The position numbers were made by a program, and so were the translations under genes. From the NCBI GenBank assembly GCA_964034945.1, contig OZ035963.1, positions 44,229,090-44,293,089 of the forward strand: 64,000 bases of DNA, in the 5' to 3' direction. Positions within the stretch are counted from its first letter, which is position 1. Each line of letters starts with the position of its first letter. Positions 11,901-22,248 of this stretch are shown here, in pieces. The notes under the pieces are model-generated. The model saw only the letters and a program-made list of their open reading frames with translations, did not search any database and was not told the origin of the DNA. Source of the stretch: Chrysopilus asiliformis. Its lineage: Eukaryota > Arthropoda > Insecta > Diptera > Rhagionidae.

Positions 11901-12199
11901 TCCCCACACTAATGCCATTTGCATTACCTATTTTCAGGTTTTGACTATTCATTCATTCATGAAGAAAAGGGAACCTGCATCTTGAAATTCGACCATCATC
12001 CACGGGATATGTCCCACCTTTGTAGAAACGAATGTTTCTGCAGAGGGATTTGGACGGCAAACGGACGGCGATCTCGTTAGGGATCAGGAATTCGACGGAC
12101 GGATCCACAATGGACAGCGGGACGAAATTTGAGATAAGTGGTACTTTCTCATTTTATTTCTTAGCTAACCACTTTTTGTTTTTCTAGGTGGCTGCAACA
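8947..12199 (-). repeat. 3' LTR of the Gypsy element, disrupted by a MITE
   Basis: By eye it matches the right LTR except for one A in a homopolymer run near 9461 and the 694-bp insertion at 10251-10944. Without the insertion and its duplicated TA it is 2557 bp, against 2558 bp for the other LTR. Such similarity indicates a very recent retrotransposition, although conversion between LTRs could also explain it. Confidence 0.93.
10251..10944. mobile_element. TA-targeted MITE inside the 3' LTR
   Basis: TA copies at 10249-10250 and 10945-10946 flank 23-bp perfect inverted termini beginning GAGTAAGTTCGGGTATTGTG. The other LTR lacks it, so it inserted after the Gypsy element. The motif CATTACCCGCC occurs twice near 10690-10740, and related GGCGGGTAATGTGG lies near the left end. 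No transposase. Confidence 0.92.
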
Positions 12200-12528
12200 G
12201 GGTCGGAAACTTTACCGGGGCTTTGCATCGGAAAAGGATTCGAAGAAACAGTCGCCGATATGTGATATGCAAGCAACCAACGATCTACATCAACATGAAA
12301 TTTAAAAAAAATTGTGAAGAAAAAAAACTTGCCTAACGTGGTGTTGAACCCACTTAACATAGCCGGGCAAATTGAATATTCAGCTATACGTTTCAGGTTA
12401 TAGGTATCGAATTTAAAATAAAATATATTGAATTAAAATGTGATTGCGTTTTTCTAAAGTTTTCTCAATTTCAGGTGCTAACTACAATCAACATTTGTAC
12501 AAAAAAAAGAAATCTGTTTTGAAAATCT

Positions 12529-15500
12529 TTATAGTTTTATGTCCTTACAGTGATAATTTCCGATTGGTTTTCCATTTAGGTCCTCCAACTCGTACATGCT
12601 ATTTCCGATAGCCTTTCTTATTCGACATTTCACGTATTTCGAGCAAAGTTTAGCGTTGATTTTCTTGTTCGCGTCGCTCAAGACGAAGTTACGTCGATAT
12701 ACTTCTTGCCCCGGTTTATACTTAACGTGTCTAGCACGGAGATTGTACGTTTTCGCGCTCTTTTCGTAAGCAAGATGTAGGTTTTCTTTCATCTTTTCGC
12801 GAATAAGTTCCAAACGCTGTTGTCTTGGTAGATGGTGAAATTCTGAGTCAGAAAGAGTCCCTAATTTTTGTGCCACTTTATACGTACTAGCATGCGTGAC
12901 CATATTACACCCAAACAGTGCGAAATACGGTGTAACACCAATCGCTGAGTGTACTGAACTTCTTAATGCGCATTCGATGTCACTTAGATGAGAGTCCCAT
13001 TCGCGTTGATCTTCTTTTAAATAAGATCTAATCGCGGCCAAAATCGAACGATTTACCCGTTCTGATGCATTCGATTGCGGTGCATAATTGGCAGTCTTCA
13101 TGTGGTGAATTCCATATTTCGCTAATAATGCTTCAAATTCTTTTGCAACGAATTGTTTCCCATTATCAGAGTAGAGTATTTGGGGTACGCCGAACTTACA
13201 GAAAACTTCCGATTCCAGAAATTTAATGACGTTCGTGGAATTAGCTTTGGGTAGAGCTTTTAACAACACGTATTTTGTAAAATGGTCTAAGACCACGAAA
13301 ATAAAGCAATTCCCTTTTTTGGATCGGGGATATGGCCCAAGAAAATCGATATATATTTTCTGGAACGGTCGAAGTGTGACAGTCTCATTTCCCATTAAAT
13401 TTCGGGATACTTGATTCGAAGCTTTAGCTTCTTTGCATGTCTGGCATTCGCTAATAAAGCTCCGTACCTGAGACGACATATTAGGCCAAAAAAAATATTC
13501 CCTGATCTTACCAAGCGTTTTCCCAATTCCACCGTGTGCAGCCTGAGGTGGCTCATGTGCTCGAGTTATCAGCTGATGCGTCAAACCCGATGGAATCCAA
13601 AGTTTCCATGAATTTTCTTCAGTTACAACATTACCATCGAACGGTATGGTGCGTTTATATACGAATCCATCGACCGTCTTTAAGTCGGGAAAGCGTTCTT
13701 TATTTTCTTCGATGTATTTCACCAACTCGGTGTATTCATCCGACTTAAATTCTTCCGAGTCTAAATCTATGGAAATGCTACCTAGGTGTTCCAATATTAA
13801 CCCATCGACTCTGGATAACGTGTCAGCGACGACGTTTTCCCAACCCTTTCGATGTTCAATCTTAAAGTTATACCCCTGAAGCTTTAAACTCCATCGAGCC
13901 AAACGACCACTGAGATCCTTTAACCCCATTAGCCACTTCAGGCTTGCGTGATCCGTGATCACCGTGAATTCCATCCCTTCAACATAAGGACGAAACTTAT
14001 GAATCGCTGTTATGGCAGCCAAGCATTCTTTTTCAGTGACGCTATAGTTCGCTTGTGCACGATTGAGCTTTTGAGAGATATACGCTATCACTCTTTCTTC
14101 CTTTCTCTCATTCATCTGAAAGAGGACGGCTCCTATTCCGGTATCGGATGCGTCGCACTGAATAAAGAATGGCAGCGAAAATTCTGGATGCGTCAAAACT
14201 GGAGCTGAGGTCAAAGCCAGCTTGAGCGATTCAAAAGATTCGTTTGCCTCTTTACTGAATTTAAATGTTTTCGCCTTTTTCAATGTATCTGTTAGATTGG
14301 AAGCAACCGTAGCGAAATCTTTAATGAATTTCCGGTACCACCCAGCCATACCTAGGAAACGCCGGACTTGTTTTGCTGTTTTAGGCACCGGGAAATTCTT
14401 TATTGCCGACACCTTTTCGGGATCCGTTTTTAATTCACCACGCCCAATTATGAAACCGAGATATTTTAGCTCTTTACAGCAGAAGCGGGATTTTTGCAAA
14501 TTGATGGTGAGATTTGCCATTTTTAACCGATTTGCAACCTCTTCCAGCAGCTGTATGTGTGAGTCGAAGTCCGGTGACACTACCAAGAGATCATCCAGAT
14601 ACACAAAAACACGCTCTTTTATTCTGGACGGAATCACCTTGTCCATTAAGCGACATAACCTTTGTGGACTGTTACAGAGCCCAAACGGCATAACGGTGAA
14701 TTGATAGAGTGGCCGTCCAGGTATAGTGAAGGCCGTTTTCGCTCTACTCTGTTTCTCCAGCGGTATTTGCCAGAACGCGTCTTTAAGATCTATAGAAGAA
14801 ATAAAGAAGGTATCTTGCAGACGGCTCATCAAGCCCTCTATATGAGGAAGCGGATAGGCATCCTTCACGGTCAAAACGTTGACTTTCCGGGAGTCTAGGC
14901 ACAGTCTATTCTTGCCAGGTTTTCTGACAAGGACAACAGGACTGCTCCAGGCGCTTTGGCTCTCCTCAATGACTCCCAATCGAAGCATTCTATCCACCTC
15001 CTCATACAGAAGGGCCTGTACCGCTGGAGAAACGGGGTAATGCCGTTGCTTCACTGCGACCGCATTTCCTGTATCTATCACATGCTCTTCCAGTGACGTT
15101 TTACCTAGTCCCATCTTGCTAAAACAAGGAAATTTATCTTTTACGGACTCTAATCTTCGCTCTTGTTCTGGTGAGAGGTCGTGTTTGTTTGGGTCGGTGT
15201 TTTCGGGATCAAATGAACTAAGACTACTAATAATATGCGGTGCGATTCGAAATATCTTCCAAAAATCCACTCCCAGGTATAAAATCTGGTCAAGACTCGG
15301 AACCAGGTAGAGCGTTATATTTTCTGTTTGATCTTTATATGTCACAGGTACTCGAATTCTTCCAGCAATACCTTGAACTTTACCATCCGCAGTCCTGACA
15401 TTGGAAGTAAATTTCTGAATCTCAATCTTCAATTCACGCACTAACTCTAACCCTCCACGTCCCAAACAACTTACACTTGCTCCACTGTCGAGCAACCCAT

Positions 15501-15933
15501 TCAATTCTCGGTCGGAAATCTTAATCTTGGCATATGGGCGGACATCATCATTTAAATTAAGGATACTACTTGCGATATTTTTTCTTTCGGACTTTCTAAC
15601 TAAATACCTATTACGCGCATTTATCACTGTTTTTGAAGGACCATTAGAATAGTTTGTTGTTTGGTCTTCATGCTCAAAAATTCTTTGCCTAGCGGCCATA
15701 TATTCTTTGTAACGCACGTGATAAGGTTTAAGCGTGTATGACTTGCGGACAATTTCCTTTTCGGAATCGACAATTGGACAATCGGACTTTAAAATTTGAA
15801 TACTTTTAGAACTTAAAACTAAATCATTAATCGAAGTTGACTTTGACAAATTACAATTATTTACGGGGATGTTCGAACCGAACGTGATTCCCCCGCTTTC
15901 GTCACGTTCCTCTTCATGTTTCCCTTCCGACAC
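12529..15933 (-). CDS. pol: Gypsy Pol polyprotein (PR-RT-RNase H-IN)
   Basis: Pol processes the polyprotein, copies the RNA genome into DNA and integrates it. It has 1134 codons from the first Met, but translation probably enters by -1 frameshift from gag. Domains in order: aspartic protease DSGAS (149-153); reverse transcriptase with catalytic Asp in SSIDLKDAF (D382) and YLDD (445-448); RNase H with D594, E636, D661 and D704; integrase zinc domain H793-X6-H800-X29-C830-X2-C833; integrase core D863, D923, E958 with the canonical 34 residues between the last two. All catalytic residues are present and no stop interrupts, so the protein may be functional. The C-terminus runs to 12529, about 330 bp before the 3' LTR. 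Confidence 0.96.
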   Translation of the reverse strand: MSEGKHEEERDESGGITFGSNIPVNNCNLSKSTSINDLVLSSKSIQILKSDCPIVDSEKEIVRKSYTLKPYHVRYKEYMAARQRIFEHEDQTTNYSNGPSKTVINARNRYLVRKSERKNIASSILNLNDDVRPYAKIKISDRELNGLLDSGASVSCLGRGGLELVRELKIEIQKFTSNVRTADGKVQGIAGRIRVPVTYKDQTENITLYLVPSLDQILYLGVDFWKIFRIAPHIISSLSSFDPENTDPNKHDLSPEQERRLESVKDKFPCFSKMGLGKTSLEEHVIDTGNAVAVKQRHYPVSPAVQALLYEEVDRMLRLGVIEESQSAWSSPVVLVRKPGKNRLCLDSRKVNVLTVKDAYPLPHIEGLMSRLQDTFFISSIDLKDAFWQIPLEKQSRAKTAFTIPGRPLYQFTVMPFGLCNSPQRLCRLMDKVIPSRIKERVFVYLDDLLVVSPDFDSHIQLLEEVANRLKMANLTINLQKSRFCCKELKYLGFIIGRGELKTDPEKVSAIKNFPVPKTAKQVRRFLGMAGWYRKFIKDFATVASNLTDTLKKAKTFKFSKEANESFESLKLALTSAPVLTHPEFSLPFFIQCDASDTGIGAVLFQMNERKEERVIAYISQKLNRAQANYSVTEKECLAAITAIHKFRPYVEGMEFTVITDHASLKWLMGLKDLSGRLARWSLKLQGYNFKIEHRKGWENVVADTLSRVDGLILEHLGSISIDLDSEEFKSDEYTELVKYIEENKERFPDLKTVDGFVYKRTIPFDGNVVTEENSWKLWIPSGLTHQLITRAHEPPQAAHGGIGKTLGKIREYFFWPNMSSQVRSFISECQTCKEAKASNQVSRNLMGNETVTLRPFQKIYIDFLGPYPRSKKGNCFIFVVLDHFTKYVLLKALPKANSTNVIKFLESEVFCKFGVPQILYSDNGKQFVAKEFEALLAKYGIHHMKTANYAPQSNASERVNRSILAAIRSYLKEDQREWDSHLSDIECALRSSVHSAIGVTPYFALFGCNMVTHASTYKVAQKLGTLSDSEFHHLPRQQRLELIREKMKENLHLAYEKSAKTYNLRARHVKYKPGQEVYRRNFVLSDANKKINAKLCSKYVKCRIRKAIGNSMYELEDLNGKPIGNYHCKDIKL

Positions 15934-17465
15934 TCACATTTAGCCGTAAAAACATTTTCGGCTCCGCATCTATAACAAAATTTGGAGCGCTTTTCCGATA
16001 AGCAGTCCATGAAGGTGTGGCCTAGAACCTTACAGTTCCAACACCTAAGTTCGCGTCTTTCACCAGTAGGGCGGGACTTCGAGGTTGATGGAACACCAAT
16101 AGCTTCTACACTATCCTGGTATCCAGCTTCCTCGTAACATTCCAAATCGTCGTTTATAGGATAATCGATTTCATTGACTTGACGATTAAGCCCTGGATTT
16201 CGACTTCGCGTGGTATCGTGCATCGGAAAAGCGTTCTCAGTAACACGACAAGCATCTCTTAATTGATCCAAAGAATAGATCGACATTGGGAAAATATATT
16301 TTGTCATCCATGGCTTTACATTTTTCTTGAACAATGTTATGAGATCATTTTCCCTCATCGGTGTTCTCATTTTGTTCCGCATCTTCATGATAACATTATA
16401 ATAATCTATAAAGTTTTCATGAGGCATCTGCTTGCGATTTACGATTTTGTTAATTATCTCTAAATCAGTTTCTGTCGATCGAAATTGTTTGTTTAGAGCA
16501 TCGCGAAGCTCTGACCAAGTAATTCTTTGGTGATGGCGTAAATATTGCCAATACCACTCTCTCGGTAAACCATCTAAAAGGAGGTGAAAATTTTTCAAAA
16601 CTTGATTCCAAGTACAATTATTATTGGTCTTGAGGTATTTTACTTGGAATATAAAATCTTCGATGGGCAAAGTTTTAGACGTGGCATCGAATTTTATACC
16701 CCATTTCTCAATTCGAGTGAATCCCCGTTCCCCCCTACTTGGACTATACGATCGGTCACGAGTTCGAGGACCACGAGAGTGTCCGGCGGCGTTATGCTCA
16801 TCCGCTACAAACCTCGGATTAAAACCCTGGTCAGAATCATCATCTTGCTCATATTCTACTTGATTATTTTCGGTCCCATTAACCTGCGCAATCGCTACCC
16901 CTAAATTTTGCTCATGCCCATTAAAATTGTTTTGAGCAGAACTATTCGGTGCTACCTGGGTTCGCTGATTATTATTATTCGCTGGCAACTGCTGCTGAAT
17001 CATAGCCGATAATGTTTCAATAATGTTTTGTTGCGAAGCGGCTATCATTTGCGAAACAGTATTTATGTGAACCATTCCGGACTGAGCTGCATTATTTCCG
17101 TTATTTAAGCTGTCGTTATTATTTGCCGGATTATTAGCCGCAGAATTCGATCTCGCAGTCGAAGGTGCATTGGTTTTCCCCGCTGATGGGTCATAAGCCT
17201 CATTCTGAGAATTTTCCCCATCCATGTTTGTTTGGTTTATTTGGGTTTTCTGACTGGTGTTTGGGACAGACAAACGTGACGGCCAAATGTAGTTTCTAAG
17301 ACTATTCGCCTTAGTTTGAGATCTTGTTATGATACGATTATTTATAAAATTTATTGTACGAGAATCTTTTCGTTGATTATCTTTATCTTTACTACTATTA
17401 AGATGACTCATACTATGCGAAATATTAACATTTGTACACCCTTTAGTGTTATTCAGTTCACCCAA
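15861..17465 (-). CDS. gag: Gypsy Gag polyprotein
   Basis: This structural protein forms the particle and binds the genomic RNA. It has 534 codons. The N-terminal third is Asn/Gln-rich and low-complexity. A retrotransposon capsid-like region lies at about residues 245-345 (FIFQVKYLKTNN, GLPREWYWQYL, WSELRDALNKQF). A CCHC zinc knuckle is C475-X2-C478-X4-H483-X4-C488. A second knuckle follows at C497, C500 and C510, but its expected His is Val505, so it is degenerate. Gag overlaps pol by 73 bp in the -1 frame, with the slippery site inside the overlap. The start at 17465 is the first Met of the long open frame after the leader. Confidence 0.92.
   Translation of the reverse strand: MGELNNTKGCTNVNISHSMSHLNSSKDKDNQRKDSRTINFINNRIITRSQTKANSLRNYIWPSRLSVPNTSQKTQINQTNMDGENSQNEAYDPSAGKTNAPSTARSNSAANNPANNNDSLNNGNNAAQSGMVHINTVSQMIAASQQNIIETLSAMIQQQLPANNNNQRTQVAPNSSAQNNFNGHEQNLGVAIAQVNGTENNQVEYEQDDDSDQGFNPRFVADEHNAAGHSRGPRTRDRSYSPSRGERGFTRIEKWGIKFDATSKTLPIEDFIFQVKYLKTNNNCTWNQVLKNFHLLLDGLPREWYWQYLRHHQRITWSELRDALNKQFRSTETDLEIINKIVNRKQMPHENFIDYYNVIMKMRNKMRTPMRENDLITLFKKNVKPWMTKYIFPMSIYSLDQLRDACRVTENAFPMHDTTRSRNPGLNRQVNEIDYPINDDLECYEEAGYQDSVEAIGVPSTSKSRPTGERRELRCWNCKVLGHTFMDCLSEKRSKFCYRCGAENVFTAKCECRKGNMKRNVTKAGESRSVRTSP
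15880..15924 (-). promoter_or_regulatory. -1 ribosomal frameshift signal, gag to pol
   Basis: The heptamer GGGAAAC (15918-15924) is in the correct phase (G GGA AAC) in gag. After an 8-nt spacer, GAACGTGA (15902-15909) can pair perfectly with TCACGTTC (15880-15887), an 8-bp stem with a loop of about 14 nt. Slipping back one base converts the gag frame to the pol frame residues EGKHEEER. The heptamer type is known from retroviral frameshift sites; use here is inferred from sequence. Confidence 0.85.
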
Positions 17466-18356
17466 AAGTTTGAACTTTTTCCCATAAAAAAAAGGAATGA
17501 TAAAATTATATGTGAAATTGACAATCTATCATGAACATACGGCGGGTGCAGTGTGAAGTTAAGACCACTCATGGCTTGGAAATGACTTGACAAGGCGGAA
17601 AAAGATTGGAAATTTTAGATTTAAACTATACTGGATAGATGTTTGTTAACCGGCAACGCGATCATCCAAATATTGGTGTCGGGACACAGTTAGCAACCAT
17701 TATCCTAAAAAAAAACCTTTTTGCACTTAGACTCGGCCAAACTGCTGCAAACGCGGATGCATTATGCTAGAGCTTTATGCACCGGGACAAGCATTTTGGG
17801 AAAGATAACAAGTTGCAGAAAGATACCTAAAAGATTCATGAATTTAGCGGAATCCAAAGCGGCAGACGCGATATCTAAATGTTTTAATATCGGGACACAC
17901 TAAGGATCCGCTAAATTCGTTGGCGGTTGGATTTGTTTTTGCTTCGTTTTATCGTCCTATTCCTCCTTCGTACGGCAAACGCGATCACATTATGTTGCTA
18001 GAACTTTATGTCCCGGGACACATACGAGGAATAGAATAAGATATCAAATTCGAAGCAAAAGAATCTTTCGTGTGGTTAAATGGCATAAAGTGAAGAAATT
18101 AAAATAGAAAATAAGAAAAATTGACAGAAAAGTAAAATTTTTGAAAATGTAATATGAAAATTTAAAATAAAAGAAAAAAATTAAGAAATGAATAAATTTT
18201 TTGAAGTAGAAAAAGAAAATAGAAAACAAGAAAGTTAGGGGAGAGAAGAAAGGCTGGGAGGAAAAGCCTTAGCGTTTTCTGAAGAGAGGGGATAGCACTT
18301 TCCGTGAAGGACTTGGCTGCGTATCTAAGTTTTCCGTGGAGGACTTACTGTGCGAT
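17466..18356 (-). other. Gypsy 5' leader with four imperfect repeats
   Basis: This untranslated leader lies between PBS and gag. Four units match roughly GGCAAACGCGATC, then 15-35 nt, then CGGGACACA, beginning at 17652, 17747, 17861 and 17974. No frame of interest is present. Such repeats could be packaging, dimerisation or insulator/enhancer sites; the sequence alone does not decide. An A-rich stretch occupies 18090-18240. Confidence 0.65.
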
Positions 18357-18369
18357 ACGTTGGGCGCCA
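18357..18369 (-). promoter_or_regulatory. Primer binding site, tRNA-Lys type
   Basis: On the coding strand TGGCGCCCAACGT lies 6 nt inside the end of the 5' LTR. It is complementary to the 3' end of insect tRNA-Lys(CTT), including CCA, and so primes minus-strand synthesis. Match length is 13 nt. Confidence 0.88.
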
Positions 18370-18375
18370 TTTTAT

Positions 18376-20933
18376 TGTGACTCCGATCTGCTGTAGTCTT
18401 TCAAGTTTTTTTGATGGTAAAATTTACAAGGGTGTTTTAGGGAGAGCAAAGAGGCGGGTAGGCACGCTTGAGATGTTCTTTCCGGCTAGCTCGACGGAAA
18501 TGGGGGTGGTTCTTTGCCCTTGCTCTCTACCTATAGAAGATCACAATAAAAAAATATCGTGCCTGATTGAAGGATCTATGCCATTTACCAACCTATGACG
18601 GACCAAGGGAAATAAGGGGAAATAGAAAACTTTGTCAAGCATTTACCTTACCATGTTCGCCGTCTCTTCACACTGCACGCCCCCTGTAAAACGCTTAGCA
18701 CGACATACTAATGAACTATCGAATTAAAAAATCAATATTCAATTCGCAAAACATCCGTTAAAATTAAGTATTTATTAACCAAAAAAAATCATGGAAATAT
18801 AAAATTAACCAGTAATTATTAAGATCTATTTTTAAATAATTTAGCATAAATATACATTAAGGTTCGCATGCACAAAAATAAATATAAAAAAAAAAAATTT
18901 AAATAATAAAAGAATAAGGTTCCACCACGTAATATTGGAATAGATTTTCCTCGAAGATTGAAAAACAAAGCCTGAAACCTATTTTGTTTGGCGCCAAATA
19001 AAATAAGGGAGAAAAGAATGACGGTTGTTTTCTTTCTTTTAAAATATAAAAACCGTATTATAGTTGGGCAATGAAACACTTGCGGTACCGTGGGGGTCAC
19101 CGTACATCACTCACACAATTTTGTGAAACAAAGCAATTTAAATTTAACGGAATGTACTAATTTCTAATATAATAATGTTGAAAAATCTAATTCGTTGAAA
19201 TCCACATGGATTATGTTGAGGGTCCACGCATCAAATTTTATATCAGGAATCAATGAAAGATGTTAATTCGATTGAAATCGGATGCCAGGACATTCTTCAA
19301 TAATTCTCACAAAGAACGAATTACCATTTACGTAACAAAAAAATTATGTATGATAATTTAATTTAGTTCCTTAATTTCTTGTATTAGTTTTAATTTAATT
19401 TATGGTGGGATTTCTCCTTTGGAATTTAAGAACAAAAATTTATCATTAGATTTATCGCCCGAAACTAAAGAAAGGTTCTACCTTTGGTTAAGTCGTGCAA
19501 TACTTAAGCTTTCCTTCCTGTTTATTTTCCCGCTCAAAGTGCTGCTTCGCAATGACTCTGCAAATACCTTTGCCGCCAAAATTCGTCTATTGCGCCAACT
19601 AAAGACATTCGTGTTTAGTGATATTTTTTTAAAAAAATTAAAAAACTTTTGCCACAACTCACTTTTAGCATTTCACACTACGAGAAAAATTTTCCGGGAC
19701 TCACTTAAAAAAAGGAAGCTAAACTTTACCAAAAAAAATTTTTATTGCCTCAATGGCAAGTTGGGAGAAACCCCACAAATTTCGTCCTTTGACTTGGACG
19801 TCTTTCAGCTCAATGCTAAAACCAAAAACCCGCCAAGGTCTTTCCCGCCCACTGGAGCATAAAAAAAACTGGTAAATTGCCAGTGGAAATATCCCATTTT
19901 AAATTCAAACCTTACAACCGATCGTACAGCGAGCGCCATCTGTTGTGATCTGGTTATGAGCCGCGCATACATATAATTAATATTATATTTTATGTGTTCA
20001 ATCGGTCTTGCACTTAATATTATTAACTATATGTCTCGTTCTGTCGCAAATACTTAATTTAGTTCTGACCTAGAGTGTAAGAGAGAAGCCTATAAAAAAA
20101 ACTACCATTGTGAATGGGCACTAACACTCTAGGACACCTGACAGATCCAATTCGATCTGTCAAAGTTTGTTTACGATCGGATCGATTAACATAAGTTTTC
20201 CTGTTTGTCGGTTTTCCGTGTTTTTCCAGAGTTTCTGGCCGCGAATGTAAAAAAAAATGTGTTTGCGGGTTTCGCGTGTTGTATGCTGAAATATCGGGAT
20301 GCAGCCTAGTTGGATAGTTCAGCGGAACTTTTGCTGCAGGAGAGCCAACAGGAGATGCCCGATTTTTACCTCCTGCTAAAATAGATAGGAACTCGGGAAC
20401 GCACCACTATCGCACTGTACCAGGTGAGTAACCTTTTATTTGTTGATTTCCTTACCTTGAAAAATGATCTTTTTCCTTTTTTTTTCATATTCTAACCTCA
20501 ACCTCGAAGCCAGCAACTCTTATACTGTGAGGATCTTCGCAACATGTTGCTGAACTCAGAGACATTAAAGTGACCGGATAACAGAGGAAAATCATTACAG
20601 CTAAGTATACGTTCCGCCTTTTCTCATTTTAATTTCCCCACACTAATGCCATTTGCATTACCTATTTTCAGGTTTTGACTATTCATTCATTCATGAAGAA
20701 AAGGGAACCTGCATCTTGAAATTCGACCATCATCCACGGGATATGTCCCACCTTTGTAGAAACGAATGTTTCTGCAGAGGGATTTGGACGGCAAACGGAC
20801 GGCGATCTCGTTAGGGATCAGGAATTCGACGGACGGATCCACAATGGACAGCGGGACGAAATTTGAGATAAGTGGTACTTTCTCATTTTATTTCTTAGCT
20901 AACCACTTTTTGTTTTTCTAGGTGGCTGCAACA
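18376..20933 (-). repeat. 5' LTR of the Gypsy element, intact
   Basis: This 2558-bp LTR starts TGTTGCAG and ends AGTCACA on the coding strand. It is unusually long for Gypsy. It carries a 147-codon plus-strand open frame (19419-19862) that starts with TTG, has no known motif and is disrupted in the other LTR; I do not regard it as a gene. On the plus strand it contains good splice-like signals (a donor CAG/GTGAGT near 20424, acceptors TTTTCAG and TTTTCTAG near 20671 and 20920). Confidence 0.93.
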
Positions 20934-21327
20934 CACTTATTGAAAACCCGTATGGTGATTTAAATGAACGGCGAACAGTTGTATCAAAATTCCTCTTTGA
21001 AGTCAAACTTTTCAACAAGATTTTTTAAAATTTATTCCAATCGGATTTTGATGTATGGGAGTTTTATGCACAATAATATCCTAAATAACTTTTGTTCTTG
21101 CACTTTTTTGATAAGATGCACCGTTTTTGAGAGATTCGCAAAAATCGTTTTCGTTCGTATGGGGGTACCCCCCCTAATGGTCCATTTTTGCCCATTAACG
21201 AACCTAGCCTCGCATTTTACGAAGACGGATCTGCGCAAAATCTCTAGCTCAATCCGTGCGCCCGCAATCCGCGCCACAGACAGACGGACAGACGGACGGA
21301 CCTTGGTTTCACCATACGAGTATAAAA
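20934..21327 (-). repeat. Family 1 repeat, copy B, right piece
   Basis: This continues the repeat cut by the Gypsy element, from the target duplication through the conserved non-coding part and a short GTCC/GTCT-type array (about 21277-21301) to ACCATACGAGTATAAA. The copy is degenerate: the GAGCTA motif region has lost about 13 nt. 21328-21691 holds nothing I recognise. Confidence 0.75.
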
Positions 21328-21691
21328 AGAATTATGTGTTAAATGTGGAAATTATCCCAAAATCCAGTTCTGAGCCCCCCGTATTAAATTAAGTACGCCT
21401 AGTAACTCATAGAAATAAGAATTGAATTCGAAAAATAATTGGTTTCATCACGTTGTGAAATGTGTTTTAATCGGCTCAATCGCGCACAATTCTTGTTTTA
21501 GCCGGAAAATTAACAGGGGTGCTCAGAACTGGTGCCGGGGCTCAGATCTGGATACTTTAGCCTATTACCTCACATATAAAAATTGATGCTCCGAACACAT
21601 CAAAGCCTAGGGAGAATGTCCATTTGTAACTAAAGTGAAATCCAAATTCATTTGTCGGACTTTTAGGTGTAGATAAAAGCGATACTATTTT

Positions 21692-22248
21692 GAAACATAA
21701 CAAAAGCTATAATTGCCAATCTGGCAATCATTGGAGACCAAAATTCGAACAGTTATACCAAAATTCCACTTTGAAGTCAAACTTTCCAATAAGATTTTTT
21801 AAAATTTATTCCAATCGGATTTTGATGTATGGGAGTTTTATGTAGAATCATATTCTAAATAACGTTTGTTCTTGCACTTTTTTGATAAGATGCACAGTTT
21901 TTAAGATATTCGCGAAAAACATTTTCGTTCCTATGGGGGGTACCCCCCCTAATGGTCCATTTTTGCCCATTAACGAACTTAGCCTCGCATTTTACGAAAA
22001 ACGGATCTGAACAAAATTTCAAGTCTCTAGCTCAATCCGTGCGCCCGCAATCCGCGCCACAGACAGACAGACGGACAGACGGACAGACAGACGGACGGAC
22101 AGACGGACGGACATGCAAAATTCAATTTTTTTTATCATTCTAAACACACTGGTGTAATTCGTTTTTTTGTGCGATGACGGGATCTTGGCGTTACAAACGG
22201 TAAGGCAAAGTTAATATACCCTTTGGTTTCACCATACGGGTATAAAAA
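21692..22248 (-). repeat. Family 1 repeat, copy C (near complete)
   Basis: It runs from AACAAAAGCTATAATTGCC to ACCATACGGGTATAAA. On the minus strand the tetranucleotide array (22061-22113) is followed after 25 nt by GAGCTA, GAGACT and TGAAATTTT, as in copy A. It also has the outer part with TTGGCGTTACAAACGGTAAG. No coding potential. Confidence 0.82.

Larger units (their letters stand above)
8947..20933 (-). mobile_element. Complete Gypsy-type LTR retrotransposon
   Basis: The element is oriented on the minus strand, with the 5' LTR on the right and the 3' LTR on the left. CACTTAT occurs at 8940-8946 and 20934-20940, a target duplication of up to 7 bp. LTRs start TGTTGCAG and end AGTCACA on the coding strand. 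Internal order is PBS, leader, gag, -1 frameshift, then pol (protease, RT, RNase H, integrase). Gag and pol are open throughout. Very long LTRs and a tRNA-Lys primer recall the Osvaldo/Ulysses lineages, but clade placement is inference. There is no env-like frame, and no clear polypurine tract beside the 3' LTR. Confidence 0.95.

Noticed and set aside
14222..14704. 160-codon plus-strand frame over pol
   Set aside because: It is the antisense shadow of the reverse transcriptase region, which has all catalytic motifs on the minus strand.
19419..19862. 147-codon plus-strand frame in the Gypsy LTR
   Set aside because: It starts with TTG, lies antisense to the element, has no known motif and is broken by a MITE in the other LTR.
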